From Monodelphis domestica (Eukaryota; Chordata; Mammalia; Didelphimorphia; Didelphidae), in the NCBI RefSeq assembly GCF_027887165.1, contig NC_077232.1, positions 18,244,755-18,308,754 of the forward strand: a stretch of 64,000 bases of DNA. Reading direction: 5' to 3'. The number at the start of each line of letters is the position of its first letter. The stretch's first letter is position 1. Below are positions 1 through 11,378 of this stretch, piece after piece. A program made the position numbers and the translations under genes. The notes below the pieces were generated by a model. The model saw nothing but the letters and a program-made list of their open reading frames with translations, did not search any database and was not told the DNA's origin.

Positions 1-99
1 AATATATTGTTGATGGAACTACAAAAAGGCACAAAAACTTCAGAAGACTATTTGGAGTTATGCAAATAATGTTCCTCAAATACCTATATATTTTGAACT

Positions 100-340
100 T
101 TTACTGGAATTATTCCCTAAGTTAATTGATAAGATTTATTGATAAAAAGAAGCTCTTATACACCAAAATATTTATAGCAGCATTTTTGAAGATGGCAAAG
201 AATTGTAAACAAATTAGATGCCCATCAAGAGGAGTAGAGCTAAAATAATTGTAGTATTTAAATACACTGGAATATTGTGCTGTAAGATCTGATGTGTGTG
301 ATGAACACAGAAGTCAGAATATGATGGAGAGATATTATGA
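100..340 (+). repeat. Old L1 fragment (ORF2 3' part)
   Basis: Diverged match to the L1 ORF2 C-terminal region as read in the younger copies here (tatttatagcagcat, ggcaaagaattg, atgcccatcaa, tggaatattgtgctgtaag). Heavily decayed. The following 341-869 has no feature I recognise apart from a 10-bp tandem (gatagcttaa twice, 541-560). Confidence 0.5.
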
Positions 341-879
341 AGAGGCAAATTTTAAAATGATATTAAGGAAAAAAAATTCTCAGCCTATCTTTAAATGGTG
401 GTTGATTTTCTTGGTGGGGATGTTGAATGGAGATTCTTTTGGATCTCAGTTAGTTTATAAGATGACTGATGTCTATCCTAACTCTCAAATTCTTTTGTTC
501 ATAGATTCTAATACTAAATGATATGAATTTATTTTTTAAAGATAGCTTAAGATAGCTTAAAAAAGAAAACATCAAAAATAAAACTTTAAACCCTTGTATT
601 TTTATATATAGGCTAGTATAGGTGAATTGAGGCATTTATATCCATTATAGAAAAGATTTAAATTTCATGCTATATTAGTTAGAGGTCAGATCTTCATTCA
701 AGGCACACAGTGAACAAAAAATTATTCTTTCTAGGTGTTAATCACTCTGAGAAGTCCTAAGCATTACTAGTTATGTGACCAGGTGCAATTAATTTAAACT
801 CTCAGTTCTCCTACACAACTCTTTAAAAATATGTGTGAGGGACAGAAAATATGAACAGACAATTTTTGGATGAAGAAAT

Positions 880-1610
880 CAAAGCTGAAGACAGGTGCAT
901 TTTTAAATGCTTTTAATCACTACTTATTGCAAATCAGTAACATGCAAAATGGCAAAACAAAGCAATTCTGCTATATCATCTCACACCTATCAGAATGTCT
1001 AAAATGATAAAAGGGCAAAATAACAAATGTTGGAGAAGATGTGGGAAAATGAGAACACTAATACATTCTTGGAACTGTGACCTGATTCAACCCTTTTGGA
1101 GAGCAATTTAGAATACTATCTAGAGAGTTATAAAACTTTATATACCCTTAGACTCAGCAACGGAATTGCTGCGTTTGGTTCCCAAGAAGGTCCTGGGGGA
1201 AAGAACATAACCTACAAGTTCCAAAATATGTATAGAAGCTCTCTTTGTGATGGCAAAGGTTTGGCAACCAAGAGGATGTCCATCAGTTGCAAAATGACTA
1301 AACAAATTGTGGGATATGGTTGTTATAGAATACTATGGCAGTATAATAAGCAATGAGCAGGTTAATTATACATGGGATAATGAAGACTGACATGAGGAGA
1401 ACCAAGGGAACATTACACACAGTTACAGATTTAATTCTTGAAGGATAAATTGTGAACGTTACCTCCACTGAGTGAATTCAAAGGTAGAAACATGAAAGAT
1501 ATTATTTTATTAACATGTCTGTCTCCCAGATGATGCCTTCCGTGATGAGGGGGATTAAGGAAAAGAGATGGGAAACTTGTTGATAAATAGTATTAATAAT
1601 TTTTAAATGA
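880..1610 (+). repeat. Old L1 fragment (ORF2 C-terminus and 3' UTR)
   Basis: Plus-strand text resembles the L1 ORF2 end: TNVGEDVGK-like, then GTVT-DLIQPFWRAI, later codons for WQYNK. It matches in order the better copy at 37683-38951 (complement). Frames are broken throughout. The 3' UTR-like part runs to about 1610. Confidence 0.6.
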
Positions 1611-1686
1611 ATATAATAGTCTTTATCAGAAAAACAAAGTGCCACACAGAGTTCTAAACACTACCTCTCTACCCATTTGGCAATAC

Positions 1687-1935
1687 CAACAACACAAAGA
1701 GGTGGTACAGTGAATAGAGGGCCAGGCCTGAAGTGAGAAAGATTTTAATTTAAATTGGTCCTCAGACACCTACTAGCTATGTGACTCCAGGCAAGTCACT
1801 TGCCCCTATTTGTCTCAGTTTTCTTGAATATAAAATGAGTTGAAGGAAATGACAAACCACTCCAGTACTTCTACTAAGAAAGCCCCAGATGAGTCACAAA
1901 CAGTTGATTATGAATGAATAACAGCAAGTACAAAA
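1687..1935 (+). repeat. CORE-SINE with RTE/BovB-like tail
   Basis: tRNA-like head, a CORE segment (cagacacctactagctatgt, then ggcaagtcactt), and a tail resembling the marsupial SINE end (gacaaaccactccagtactt, then a decayed gagtcacaaacagtt). Plus orientation. Confidence 0.75.
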
Positions 1936-2442
1936 TTCAGAAGAAAGTAATAGGTAATTTTCTACTGAACTTTTAAAATTGAAATCTCCTGAACTTTTAA
2001 CAAAACATTAACATCATTAATATAGTGGTGATATCACTTAACAATAGCTTGACTTGATTCACATGGAGAGTAAACAGCAGACCCATCAGAGGTGATATAT
2101 ATTATAACTTTCTGTGATATAGAAATTCTGTTAAGGCTTCTGTGAAAAGATGAACAGAAAGTTTCATCTGAATTGAAAGTTCTCAACTGAATTGAAGTGG
2201 AAAAATATGCTGATTACCCAGTTTTCCAGAAATTATAGATCATACAATCAGATACTAGAAGCCAATGAGGGAAGTTATTTTCCAAATTCAGAATAGATAG
2301 AGAATTTACTTTAAAAAATTTTGCATTGCTTATGATACAAGGATAATAAAGGGCACGTGGCCCCGGAAGATGATATACTTTAAAGATGAAAGAGTGGAAG
2401 AAAAATTCTTGAATTTTTTTTCCCTTAAATAGAGTAAAATAT
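1936..2442. other. No gene seen; 3' flank of the minus-strand OR
   Basis: AT-rich unique-looking sequence. No ORF, RNA gene or recognised repeat. No clear AATAAA downstream of the OR stop on the minus strand. Confidence 0.5.
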
Positions 2443-3372
2443 CTAATGAAGACTTTGCCTCCCTATGATTTTCCTAAAAGCATTGCTGACTTCCTTATTC
2501 CTCAGACTATAGACCAGAGGATTCAACATGGGGATGATTATGGTATAGAACACTGAAACCACTTTTTCTGTATCCATGGAATGGCTAGAGCTGGGTCTTA
2601 AGTACATGAAGATTATAGTCCCATAGAATATGGACACAGCTGTGAGATGGGAAGCACAGGTAGAGAATGCTTTCTGGAGGCCCTCAGCTGAGCGCATCCT
2701 CAAAATGGCAATAAAAATGGAAAAATAGGATTTCAAGATGAAAAAAAGAGCAAAAAATACATCAAATCCTACAGCAAAGAAAACAACCAATTCATTGATG
2801 TATGTGATAGAACAAGAGATAACCAAGAGGGGTGGGACATCACAGAAAAAGTGGTGGATCATGTTCGAATTATAAAAGTGGAGACTGAAGATATTTCCTG
2901 TGTGAATAGATGAAGTAAGGAAACCACAGAAATAGGAACCAATTGCCAGATAAGCACACACATTGGCTGTCATGGTGGTATTATAATGGAGGGGCTTACA
3001 CACAGCTGCCTGGCGATCGTAGGCCATAGCAGCCAGGAGATAACTTTCAACAGTTGCAAATAACCCAAAGAAAAACATTTGTGTAGCACATCCATTATAG
3101 GAGATAGTTTTGTCCCCTGGGAGGAATCCAGCCATCACTTTAGGAGTAATGGTGGAGGAGTAGCCCAGATCTGATAGAGAAAGGATACTGAGGAAAAAGT
3201 ACATTGGTGTGTGGAGATGGGAATCCCACAATATCAGGACTATCATGCCCACATTTCCTACCAGGGTGAGGAGGTAGATAATAGTGAATATTATGAAGAG
3301 GGGAACCTGAAGCTCAGGGGCATCTGTTAATCCAGCAAGAATGAATTCCTTCACCTCTGAACAATTCTCCAT
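2443..3372 (-). CDS. OR5B-like: Olfactory receptor, OR5B-like, intact
   Basis: Class II olfactory receptor, a seven-TM GPCR expected in olfactory cilia, 309 aa (normal OR length). I start at the Met of [10 protein letters not shown], where OR5B proteins begin; an upstream in-frame Met (3525) would lie before the splice acceptor, in the intron. Visible motifs: N-C-S glycosylation site at residues 3-5, TM1 LVGN near 40, [10 protein letters not shown] 53-62, [15 protein letters not shown] 116-130, HFFCDVPP 174-181, [13 protein letters not shown] 234-246 and [15 protein letters not shown] 281-295. The text closely matches the human OR5B subfamily as I remember it. Oddities: the third-helix DRY is DRQ, and the first ECL2 cysteine (in the SFC position, residue 167) is Tyr, while Cys95, Cys177 and Cys187 remain. 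It is the only intact OR here on the minus strand. Confidence 0.93.
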   Translation of the reverse strand: MENCSEVKEFILAGLTDAPELQVPLFIIFTIIYLLTLVGNVGMIVLILWDSHLHTPMYFFLSILSLSDLGYSSTITPKVMAGFLPGDKTISYNGCATQMFFFGLFATVESYLLAAMAYDRQAAVCKPLHYNTTMTANVCAYLAIGSYFCGFLTSSIHTGNIFSLHFYNSNMIHHFFCDVPPLLVISCSITYINELVVFFAVGFDVFFALFFILKSYFSIFIAILRMRSAEGLQKAFSTCASHLTAVSIFYGTIIFMYLRPSSSHSMDTEKVVSVFYTIIIPMLNPLVYSLRNKEVSNAFRKIIGRQSLH

Positions 3373-3404
3373 TACTGTCTTTAGAGATTTATATGAGTTA
3401 CCTG
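3373..3404 (-). promoter_or_regulatory. 5' UTR part of coding exon and splice acceptor of the OR at 2443-3372
   Basis: On the minus strand a pyrimidine-rich run ends in CAG at 3404-3402, followed by 29 nt to the ATG. The same 29-nt spacing is found at the ORs at 36170 and 51408. This is the usual mammalian OR arrangement, with an upstream non-coding exon. I cannot locate that upstream exon or the promoter. Confidence 0.7.
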
Positions 3405-3559
3405 GGAGGAAAGAAAAACAATCAGTAAAATCATGGCAGTTACTCATTGGTAAGGGTGATAGAATCATATTTAGTATTATATTATACTTCAAAATTCCAT
3501 TTACTTTAAAATTGGTTCTTTTCATGTATGATGAATTAACATCATACTAATGTTGAAAT

Positions 3560-3805
3560 AGGAAGAGCTAGGTGATGCAGCCAATAGAATGCTGGGCTTA
3601 GAGTCAGATAGGCCAGAATCTCAGACATTTATTAGCTGTGTGACTGGATAAATCTCTTAATCTTGTCTGCCTCAGTTTCCTCATCTATAAAATAAGCTGG
3701 GGATGGAAAAGATAAGCAACTCCAGTATCTTTACCAAGAAAACCCCAAAAGGAATCAGGAAGAGTTGGTCATGTCTGAAAAGATTCAACAATAATAACAG
3801 AATGT
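3560..3805 (+). repeat. CORE-SINE with RTE/BovB-like tail
   Basis: Head gaagagctaggtgatgcagc, CORE part ttagctgtgtgactggat, pyrimidine-rich ctgcctcagtttcctcatct, and tail ctccagtatctttaccaag then ggaagagttggtcatgtctg. It lies just upstream of the minus-strand OR. Confidence 0.8.
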
Positions 3806-3955
3806 TGCAATTATGATTTTTCAGCACATGTCATAAATCCCCTTATCCTCCACAATTCCATGACCTCCATTTTTACTGTACATTAGCCATATACATTGTA
3901 GCCATAGAATTGCTTTGATCATTCCTTTAACACCATAATGCAGAACTCTGAAATT

Positions 3956-4470
3956 CCCTTTTGAAACACAGTCTTCTAACTTTCTTTGACTGATTCTGTC
4001 TCACCCTTCCTCTGCCTAGATTTATCCCTTATCATCAATGCAACTTTCTGCATTACTTCCATTTTTCAAATTCATTTCCCCTACTTTGGACTTAGTCAAC
4101 TTCACAGAATTGACCACATGACAGCCTGCTTCAACATGACTGACTGTTCCATCTACTACCCTAGAATATTTTACTTTTCTTTCACCAGACACTCCAACCC
4201 AGCATCATACTCAACATGTATCTTAACCCCCAAATTAGGGGTTGAAAAAGGCCCATAAGTATGTTGAGGAAGTTCTGTACAGAAACATATTTTTATCTTG
4301 TCACTATCACCCCCCCCTTAGACCGAAGGACCAATTATTTTTCCCTGATTAACCCTATCCCACTTTCCTATTATGCTCTTTCCCTTGCATCAGCAGAGAT
4401 GTCATCAATCTTGTATTCCCTTTTTCCACTTCTCCAAACTCCAAACCTTTCTTAGTTGTTCCCTGTGCCT
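3956..4470 (+). repeat. Probable L2/L3 (CR1-clade) LINE relic
   Basis: Pyrimidine-rich stretch with text like decayed CR1-clade ORF2 (attgaccacatgacagcctg and nearby). No frame is open. Family assignment rests on general resemblance only. Confidence 0.35.
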
Positions 4471-4559
4471 CCTGCTTAGTCCCTGTTATAGAGGAAGAGA
4501 TGCGTCTCATTGATAAGGTAATCTTTGTGTGTGTGCTCTTCATTGGGCCTCATCCTATG

Positions 4560-4725
4560 ACTTTAAAAGTACTAATAGATAGGATTTATATAGCATTATT
4601 AGTTTTCATAGTATTACCTTATTTTATCCTCACAACAAACTTGGATTGTGTTATACCCATTTTACAAAGGAGGAAACAGAAAAAAGGCCACTCTAAGAGT
4701 CTTATGAGTATCTGATGACCAATTT
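4560..4725 (+). repeat. MIR/L2-like relic
   Basis: ttatcctcacaacaaacttg and ccattttacaaaggaggaaa are the typical MIR-antisense phrases. Old and partial. 4726-5070 holds nothing I recognise. Confidence 0.5.
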
Positions 4726-5069
4726 GAATTTGTCTCTGAATCCAGATCCCATCTCATATCCACCCAGATGTGGATTTTACTCCCTCAAAATCTCTCATTT
4801 ATTGTTTTCCTTTTATAAAATTTCTCCTTACCTATTATCCATAACAATGTCCTAATTCTTCCATTTTTATAAATAGAACATCATTTTAAAAATGTATCTT
4901 CCACACAGTTATAATTTGATATTCCTAAAGCACAGATGCAATTTTTCTCACTGAATTAATCGCATGAATAAAACTGAACAAATAAGACCAAGAATGTCAC
5001 CACAAAGGTTTATCATTTCATTCATTTTAAAGTAGGGGTCACTCACTCCATTTCTCCAATTGTTTTTTG

Positions 5070-5262
5070 TTAAGCCCATACTTTCTGCTTTACAGTCAAT
5101 ATTGATATTGGTTCCAAGGCAAGAGTGATGAGGGCATGGCAAGGATGGTTAAGTCACTTTCCCAGGGTCACTCAGATAGGAAGTGTCTGAGGCCAGATTT
5201 ATACCCAATACCTCCCATCTCTAGGCCTAGTTTTCAATCCACTGAGCCATCTAGCTGCCTTC
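5070..5262 (-). repeat. Marsupial CORE-SINE (short-tail type)
   Basis: Reverse complement carries the head (ctagctgccttcc complement), the B-box/CORE part (gaggccagatttatacccaa) and the tail ttggttccaaggcaagagtg. The same family is at 28.3, 32.4, 33.5, 34.5, 49.6 and 58.7 kb; this copy is older. Confidence 0.75.
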
Positions 5263-5279
5263 CATATTTTCATTTGTAA

Positions 5280-6130
5280 GTCCCTTGCCCAGAGTCTACA
5301 TGGCTGAGCCAGGATTTGAACTATAGTACTCTGGTTACAAACATTTAACTCTTTAAGGAAGACTGTTGTTATAGAAAGACTAGAGAGTTCTGAGCTAGAG
5401 AGCTGGGATCTAGTCCTGCCATTACAACTCGTTTACTCTGGAACATTAAATAGCTTACCTTCCCATCTTGGGCATCAGTTAAATTACTTGCATGGTGAGG
5501 GAATAAGACTAGATGGTCTCTTTAAAATCCAGAATGTCCAGTGTGAACTATTAAATTACAATTCCAAATCATGGACAGAAATGATTGGAGGATGTTTACT
5601 ATTTAAAAAATATTGTATTACAATAGGTGGAAAAGATTTTTAAAATTAAATTTTTATGAAGCTATGGGGAACAAATGATTATTGTATGAAATAATAATTG
5701 GTAGAATGCCAAGACTATTTGATTTAGGGTGAGAAGACCTATGTCTGAATTCTAGTTCTGCTATTTACACTGTCGTCTCAGCTGAGACTCCTAGAGTCTC
5801 AGTTTCTTCAGCTTTAAAACTGAATTGTCCCTAAGTCTTTTCCCATTGATTTTTTCAGATCCATTAAGCAGATATGTGGCATAAAGGATAAAGTGAATGA
5901 TGTATAATTAGGAGGAATTTAATTCAAATTCTGCATTCAATACTTGTCCTCTATATGGCCCTGGACAAATCCCTTAGCATCTCTCAGACTCAGTTACTTC
6001 ATCTCTAAAATGGAGTTAATAAAAGCAATGACTTTAATAGGTGTGCCCTGATGATCAGCTGAGTTTTTTTAAACGTACAGTGCTTTGTGAACTTTCAAGT
6101 GCTAAATAAATGCTGGCTATCATTATTCAT
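5280..6130 (+). repeat. Cluster of MIR / old CORE-SINE relics
   Basis: Phrases typical of MIR/CORE-SINEs recur: cttgcccagagtctacatgg near 5286, a CORE segment near 5400-5540, another near 5730-5840, and a fuller plus copy at 5865-6125 (catctctaaaatggagttaa, gtgctaaataaatgctggct). All are diverged. Confidence 0.5.
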
Positions 6131-7560
6131 CTGAACATAATGACAAGAAAATTGCAGTTCCAACTCTGTGATTCTGAACTTTCTAACTCCTCCTACACTG
6201 AAGAGATGAATACCATTTTTCTTTCATGTAGCTCTCATACTTTAGAACTGAGAAGGACCTACCACTAATATTCTAATATCTAAAACCTACCTGGGTCCTT
6301 TAGGGTGGTGACAGAACTCCAAGGGGAGCACTAGCTGAGAACCTTCACCCAAGTAGGTCTCCAATTTGAAACCTTGATCATCCAAAGACAAGAGAAAAAG
6401 AATTTGTGGAAACTGTTCCTGGTGCCTGAAGAGAAAAATTCAGTTTTCCAGGTCATGCTCTTTTGTCATTAGCCATTGCTGTTCCTTAGATCTTGGTGAC
6501 AGTAAGATCACCGAAGAGCTAAGGGAAAGGAGATCTGTTTCTGATTGAAATAATAAATGAATAATGAAAACAATCATATCAGGCTTTTCCAATGGACATT
6601 GATCCAAATTGAGACACAGAGGCTTTCTGTGGCTTTTGCTCACAAACTTCCACTAGTTTTACAAGAATTATAATATTAGTGCTCTTAAGCAAAAAGGCTT
6701 CTTTCAGGACACCCAGAGTCATCTTATGTGCACCTCTGAGAAGCACATTATAGGATATCCAGGTCTTTGGGGATCCTGTCATGATTACTTAAGGAACTCA
6801 AGGATGTATTCAGATATTGTTGTTAGGGCTTCTCTGTGGTACACAGAGCATATGGCTGCTCTCAAAGGAGAAAAGAAATCAGGGCCATGAGCTCACGAGG
6901 TCTAGAACTGATGGAGCCACCTCATGGACAAGAGGAAAACATGGGAAGGATGAGGCCAGTCCCTTAGGCCCCGAGCACATTGCCTTCTTATAATGCAGTT
7001 TCCATTTATGTGTCTTGCTAAATGAAAATAACAAATGAGGGAGGGATGATTGTGTAAACATTTGACAGAGTAATTAATGACAATGATGCAAGAAAGAAGA
7101 AAAGAAATAGAGTACAATCCAATGAGTTGGCCATGTCATTCTAATGGCAAACACATAATTGCCTAAAGGAATATTTCACAGCGAATTCACATAAGAAAAG
7201 CACTCACAGAGAGGAAGCAAATTAAGAACACTCTCCAGGTGCCTCAGAAGAATTTTAGCATCTGTTGTGAGATAAGGGAGGTGTCCAACATGGCATGTCT
7301 ACATCAAAGAACATGGTGTTTCATGAGTAAATCAGAATCACATGAGTAAATCAGAATCACAGTAGTTAGTACAAAGGAAACATGAGATGATGCATGAATC
7401 CAGCAACAGCTCCATCCTACATGTTCAAACAGACAATTTGTGCCTGACCTGTGGTTGAGTCCCTACTGAGCTAATATGGGGCTAATTAGTCACAGTCAAA
7501 TACATACTACCTTGATCCCAACCTCCTGATATCATTGTCCTCTTCAAGTAGGGTAAATAA
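6131..7560. other. No gene seen
   Basis: About 1.4 kb with no supported gene. Only short chance ORFs. A 20-bp perfect tandem pair (atgagtaaatcagaatcaca) occupies about 7323-7362. Confidence 0.5.
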
Positions 7561-7561
7561 C

Positions 7562-8720
7562 AATCACAGTCGTGTAATGACTAGAATATGGTTGAAAATA
7601 GATTCCTATTCCACAGAATATGAGAACTGCTATGAGATGACTTGCTGGTGGCTTTCAGTAGTATAGGTTCTCATGATGGTTTCAAAGACAAATAAATGAG
7701 AGTACTTGTAAATGATAAAAAGGGCAAAAACGACATTGATTTACACAACTTACTAAACCAGTTGACTGAGGTATAACTCAGACCAGGAGAAAATTAGTAG
7801 TAGTTGTCTCTCGGAAGCTGAGAATGACTATTGTCTTTGTGCATTATCATCTATTGATGTACCCTCATGTGGCTTTGAAGTCCAAAGGCTGAGGCGCAGA
7901 GTTTGTGGCACATGGGGCATGGGGCGCCAGTTGTTACGGGAGGTGCAGTTGTGGCCTAGTGTCGGCGTTCACCACAGTGGCAAGACGTTGACGTTGCTCA
8001 TCTTCAAAGGTGGTGGTGGCATGGTTAATGTGGGTTTGCCAGCTACTTCTGTCAGAGGCAGTGAGTTCCAGTTGCTTTCGTGTAATGCCAGCCCACTTCA
8101 AGTTGGACTTTAGCTGATACTTGAATCTTTTCTTGGGTCGGCCTTGTTTCCTGAGTCCAGCTGAAAGTTCACCATAAAATAGCTCTCTTGGGATTCGCTG
8201 TGGGTCCATGTGGATGACGTGTCCAGACCATCGTAGCTGGGTTTTGAGGACCAGGACTTTGATGCTGGTGGAGTTGGCTCTGTCGAGGAGGAGAAAGTTA
8301 TAAGTGCAATAAAGTAACAGAAAATGTTATATACCATTTTGAAACTACAGAACACAAAACCCAAAAAAGATCATCTGTGTGGATGGAGAAATTAAGAAAG
8401 TCATAAACTTTGGAAACAATGGCCAAATTAGAAAATATGCTAGGTGTCATGGTTGTGGTACAAAGGACTGTTAGGTCATAGATGGAGAGAAAAATTTTAG
8501 AACTGAAAAAGAAAAGAAGTAAAAAATCATTAAGTCCACTAAAGGAAATCGATTGTGCCATAAATCCATTGTAGCTAATGATTTGTTCTCCAAGAAGAAG
8601 CAAGCTATCAGTATTGCAGGGATGGCTGGAGTAGTTAAAATCCATGGAGAGACATTACTGAGCAAAAAGTGCACAGGTTTATGGTTAGGGAAATCCCAGT
8701 ATTTAAGGACTGGTGCTTGA
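7562..8720 (-). pseudogene. Decayed olfactory receptor relic, split by an RTE-type LINE
   Basis: Reading the minus strand from about 8720, weak OR text appears: NHKPVHFLLSNVS matches [13 protein letters not shown] (TM2), then MDFNYSSH, GEQIISYNG, LCTTTMTPSIFSNLA (IC2-TM4) and FSIHTDDLFWVL (ECL2). It stops near 8300. After the inserted element (7797-8288) the homology resumes at 7795-7562, covering TM5 to ECL3; the DNA there aligns by eye with the KAFSTC to FMYFQP part of the intact ORs. The N-terminus and TM1, and the C-terminal TM7 part, are not visible. Many frame breaks and lost motifs (no DRY, no HFFCD) mean it is long dead. The isoleucine-histidine-threonine ECL2 text suggests an OR5B relative. 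Confidence 0.8.
7797..8288 (-). mobile_element. 5'-truncated RTE-type non-LTR retrotransposon, 3' end
   Basis: Minus-strand text reads as the C-terminal part of a LINE reverse-transcriptase protein: LRWSGHVIHMDPQRIPRELF, YGEL, GRPKKRFK, then DRSSWQ. After a frame slip comes a C2H2 zinc finger (7919-7854) with CPMC, HKLCASAFGLQS and HMRVH, spaced C-x2-C-x12-H-x3-H, then a TAG stop at 7853-7851 and a short 3' UTR ending in an ACT-rich tail. It is flanked by a 12-bp target duplication with one mismatch (aggagaaaatta 7785-7796, aggagaaagtta 8289-8300). It sits inside the dead OR at 7562-8720. RTE clade is my best guess; the insertion itself is well supported. Confidence 0.8.
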
Positions 8721-8889
8721 ATTGAATTCAAAAAGCATTAGCTAACTAGGACAAGCTTTGTTATTTTAGCTCTTTCTTGAAATACTAGCATTGGAAGATG
8801 AGGAGATGCTGAGATTTTTCTGGATAGGTGTAGATCCTTACACCCTGCTTCTCACACTGCGAACCTGCATAAAGTAAAGCATTCATAGG

Positions 8890-9480
8890 CCTACTCTTTC
8901 TTTTTTCCCCATTCTCTCTCCTATACTAGGGAACTTCAACATACATATTGATACTCCCTCAAGTATCCTAAATCTCACACTTCCTCAACTTCCTCAACTC
9001 CTGTGACCTACCTATTCCTGTGCTTTACCTGAGATACAGACAAATTAATCCTTCATTTTTATCATCACCCACAAATGTTTCCACTTGTATTTTGGGGGCA
9101 ACTGGGTAGCCCAGTGGATTGAGAGCCAGGCCTAGAGACTGAAGGTCTTAGGTTCAAATCTGCCCTCAGACACTCCCCAGCTATGTGACCCTGGGCAAGT
9201 CACTTGATCCCCATTACTTAGAAAAAAAGTAATAAAATCCCCTTATATTATAGTGAGTTATTATAATAGATGGTAATATAGAAATAGATTATCATGCCTT
9301 CCCCTCTTTTTCTGTCTTGCAACTTCAAACCTTGTTCTTTATCAACATCATAATAGCAGGCCCTTCATACTTTTTTGTCTCACCTCTCTACTAGCTATGA
9401 CTTCATTCTTTCCTCATAATAAGCCACTGCTGAACCAGTTCAACTCTAGTCTGTCCTCTTCCCTGAAGGTGTTCAACCAC
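8890..9480 (+). repeat. Probable L2/L3 (CR1-clade) LINE relic, interrupted by a SINE
   Basis: gggaacttcaacatacatat and gatactccctcaagtatcct resemble the GDFNIHxDxPS segment of a CR1-clade endonuclease. Text continues beyond the SINE at 9100-9225. Heavily decayed. Confidence 0.45.
9100..9225 (+). repeat. Marsupial CORE-SINE, 3'-shortened
   Basis: gggggcaactgggtagccca, A-box-like tagcccagtgg, B-box ggttcaaatctgc, CORE ccagctatgtgaccctgggc, then an A-rich end soon after ccccattactta. The usual ccttggagcc tail is missing. Confidence 0.85.
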
Positions 9481-9539
9481 TTATTTTATAAAAGTTCTTG
9501 CCTTGCCAAGACTTATTCTTAGACCACTCCCATAATCTA

Positions 9540-9665
9540 CTGCTCTTGATTTGATTTGATAAATGTTTATTCATTCCCACTATATCCATAGTACTATGCA
9601 GAGTGCCAAGGATATAAATAAAATAAACAAAGACTGCTTCTGCACCCAAGAAGCTTGCCATTTAA
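9540..9665 (+). repeat. Old interspersed repeat (L2/MIR-like end)
   Basis: ataaatgtttattcattccc, agtgccaaggatataaat and caagaagcttgccattta follow the same order as the repeat at 50780-51010. Family uncertain. 9666-10119 holds no recognised feature. Confidence 0.45.
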
Positions 9666-10119
9666 AAAGGGAAGACAATGATGAAGAAGTGCCTGGAGAA
9701 GATGTATAATAATTATGGAATCAGTGGCATGATGGTAGTGATGAATATAAAGTCAAGACCAAGCTGAGCAGCTGGTGGCAAATGAGGAGATGGCTGAACT
9801 CTAGAACCATTAATAAAGGGACACTATGGCAAAAGTCTGTGTGCTCTTCACAGGAACCCTTAATTAGAGGGGCATAATGAACTTGAAGTACTAATGATTT
9901 GTTATTATCAAAATTGATCTCCATGATGATGAGTTATTGGTAATGAGCTAATTCTGGATAAAGGGGAAGGGCATGATGATGATAAAGATGGAGGCAAAAC
10001 TAGGAAAAGCAACTGGTAGATGTTTTGTTCCCATACACGTGCTACTAATGAAAGCTGGGGGAAAAAGAATAAAACAGTGTTGTCTAGGTGCACTAAAAGT
10101 CTAGATTATATAACCCAAA

Positions 10120-10480
10120 CTGGATTTCCATCCTTTTATGTTTCCCTAATTACTTTATTATCCTTCCCACCACAACAGTTCTCCCAAATCTTTTTAGTCT
10201 TCCTCAAATTTCTAATGAGTCTGCATCCTCTCACTTGCTCACCTGAGGATATTTTATTGAAGGAATTAGAAGCCATTCACTGAAAGCTACCTCTTCTACC
10301 TCATCTCATATCACCCAGATGCCTTTTGCCATCATATCTTCATTCCCTTTTGTCTTACATGAGGCAAAATCACCTCCCCTTGTCAAATCCCTCTACATGA
10401 CCACATTAATCCATTCCATCCCATCTTCTCTGACTAGGAGTAAATAGTCCCCTTCCCCCCCCGGAAAGGCCACAAATTAA
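10120..10480 (+). repeat. Probable L2/L3 (CR1-clade) LINE relic
   Basis: Pyrimidine-rich plus-strand text (gccattcactgaaagctacc; cacctccccttgtcaaatcc; ccattccatcccatcttctc) resembles the ORF2 of old CR1-clade LINEs. Not open in any frame. Confidence 0.4.
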
Positions 10481-11378
10481 AATATGTGGGCAAAACATTC
10501 CTTATAGGAGATGACTATATTTCTATTGTGAAACCCAGTAATTGCTTTGACAGAGCTGAAGTATAAATACAACTCACTATGTGGAAAATGGGAGTCACTT
10601 TGATTACCTGCATGGTCTAAAATATCTAATAACATGGATATAGTTCTTTTGGCAACTCATTTCAGTTGTACTCTAGTATCGTGACCACTTCACTTCACAT
10701 TGTCTAGTGAGAGACAATGACCTAAGTGGAAATGCTGTAGGGATTTTTCTCCTTCTGAGGCCATGTAACCCTATTACTTTTTATAGAATTCTACATTTGA
10801 TTTTTTTATCCCTTTCTTTGTCCAGAAAGTGAAATATCTAACCTTGGATGTTATAAAAAGTCATGAGAATGAACTACAGGAACTCAATACTTGAAGTTCA
10901 CACCAAATTTTGTAGACACTTGAGCACTAACATTCTGAGTGTAAAAATGGAGATTTGAATCACAGACTTCAATCCCCAGAAGTCCTGGCACTTTCCAGAA
11001 TGCCCTATAATCTCACCTGAGTCCTCACCTGAGAGCGAGAACAAAATTTTGTATTTAAACTGACTGTCACGCCTACTTGGTCTCTCTGATTTTGCTTCTA
11101 AGCACACGTGTCTCTCAGGTTGTAGTAAGTGAAATTAAAAAGGCTTATCAGCCCTAGAAATGTGGCTTATTGTTTTGTATCTTTGATTTCTAATAATCTT
11201 TAATAAACCTCTAAAATATAATACTTTTAATATTAATACTAATTTAATAATACTTATTAATTTAATAAGATACTAATTTAATTTTTACATGAGGGTCAAA
11301 GAAGTCTCTAAAGTCACCTCCAGAAGTATATCTCAAGAAGACATGAGAGGCAAAGTTTCATCTCACAGATCTCCATCT
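10481..11378. other. No gene seen; possible old LTR piece
   Basis: No supported gene. Around 10895-11210 a TATA-like tgtatttaaact and an AATAAA (about 11201) suggest a retroviral LTR fossil, but I see no ends. 11200-11290 is an AT-rich run of taatacttaataa-type repeats. Confidence 0.3.

Noticed and set aside
7934-8209. Host gene of 91 codons
   Set aside because: It is the RT tail of a non-LTR retrotransposon inserted in an OR relic.
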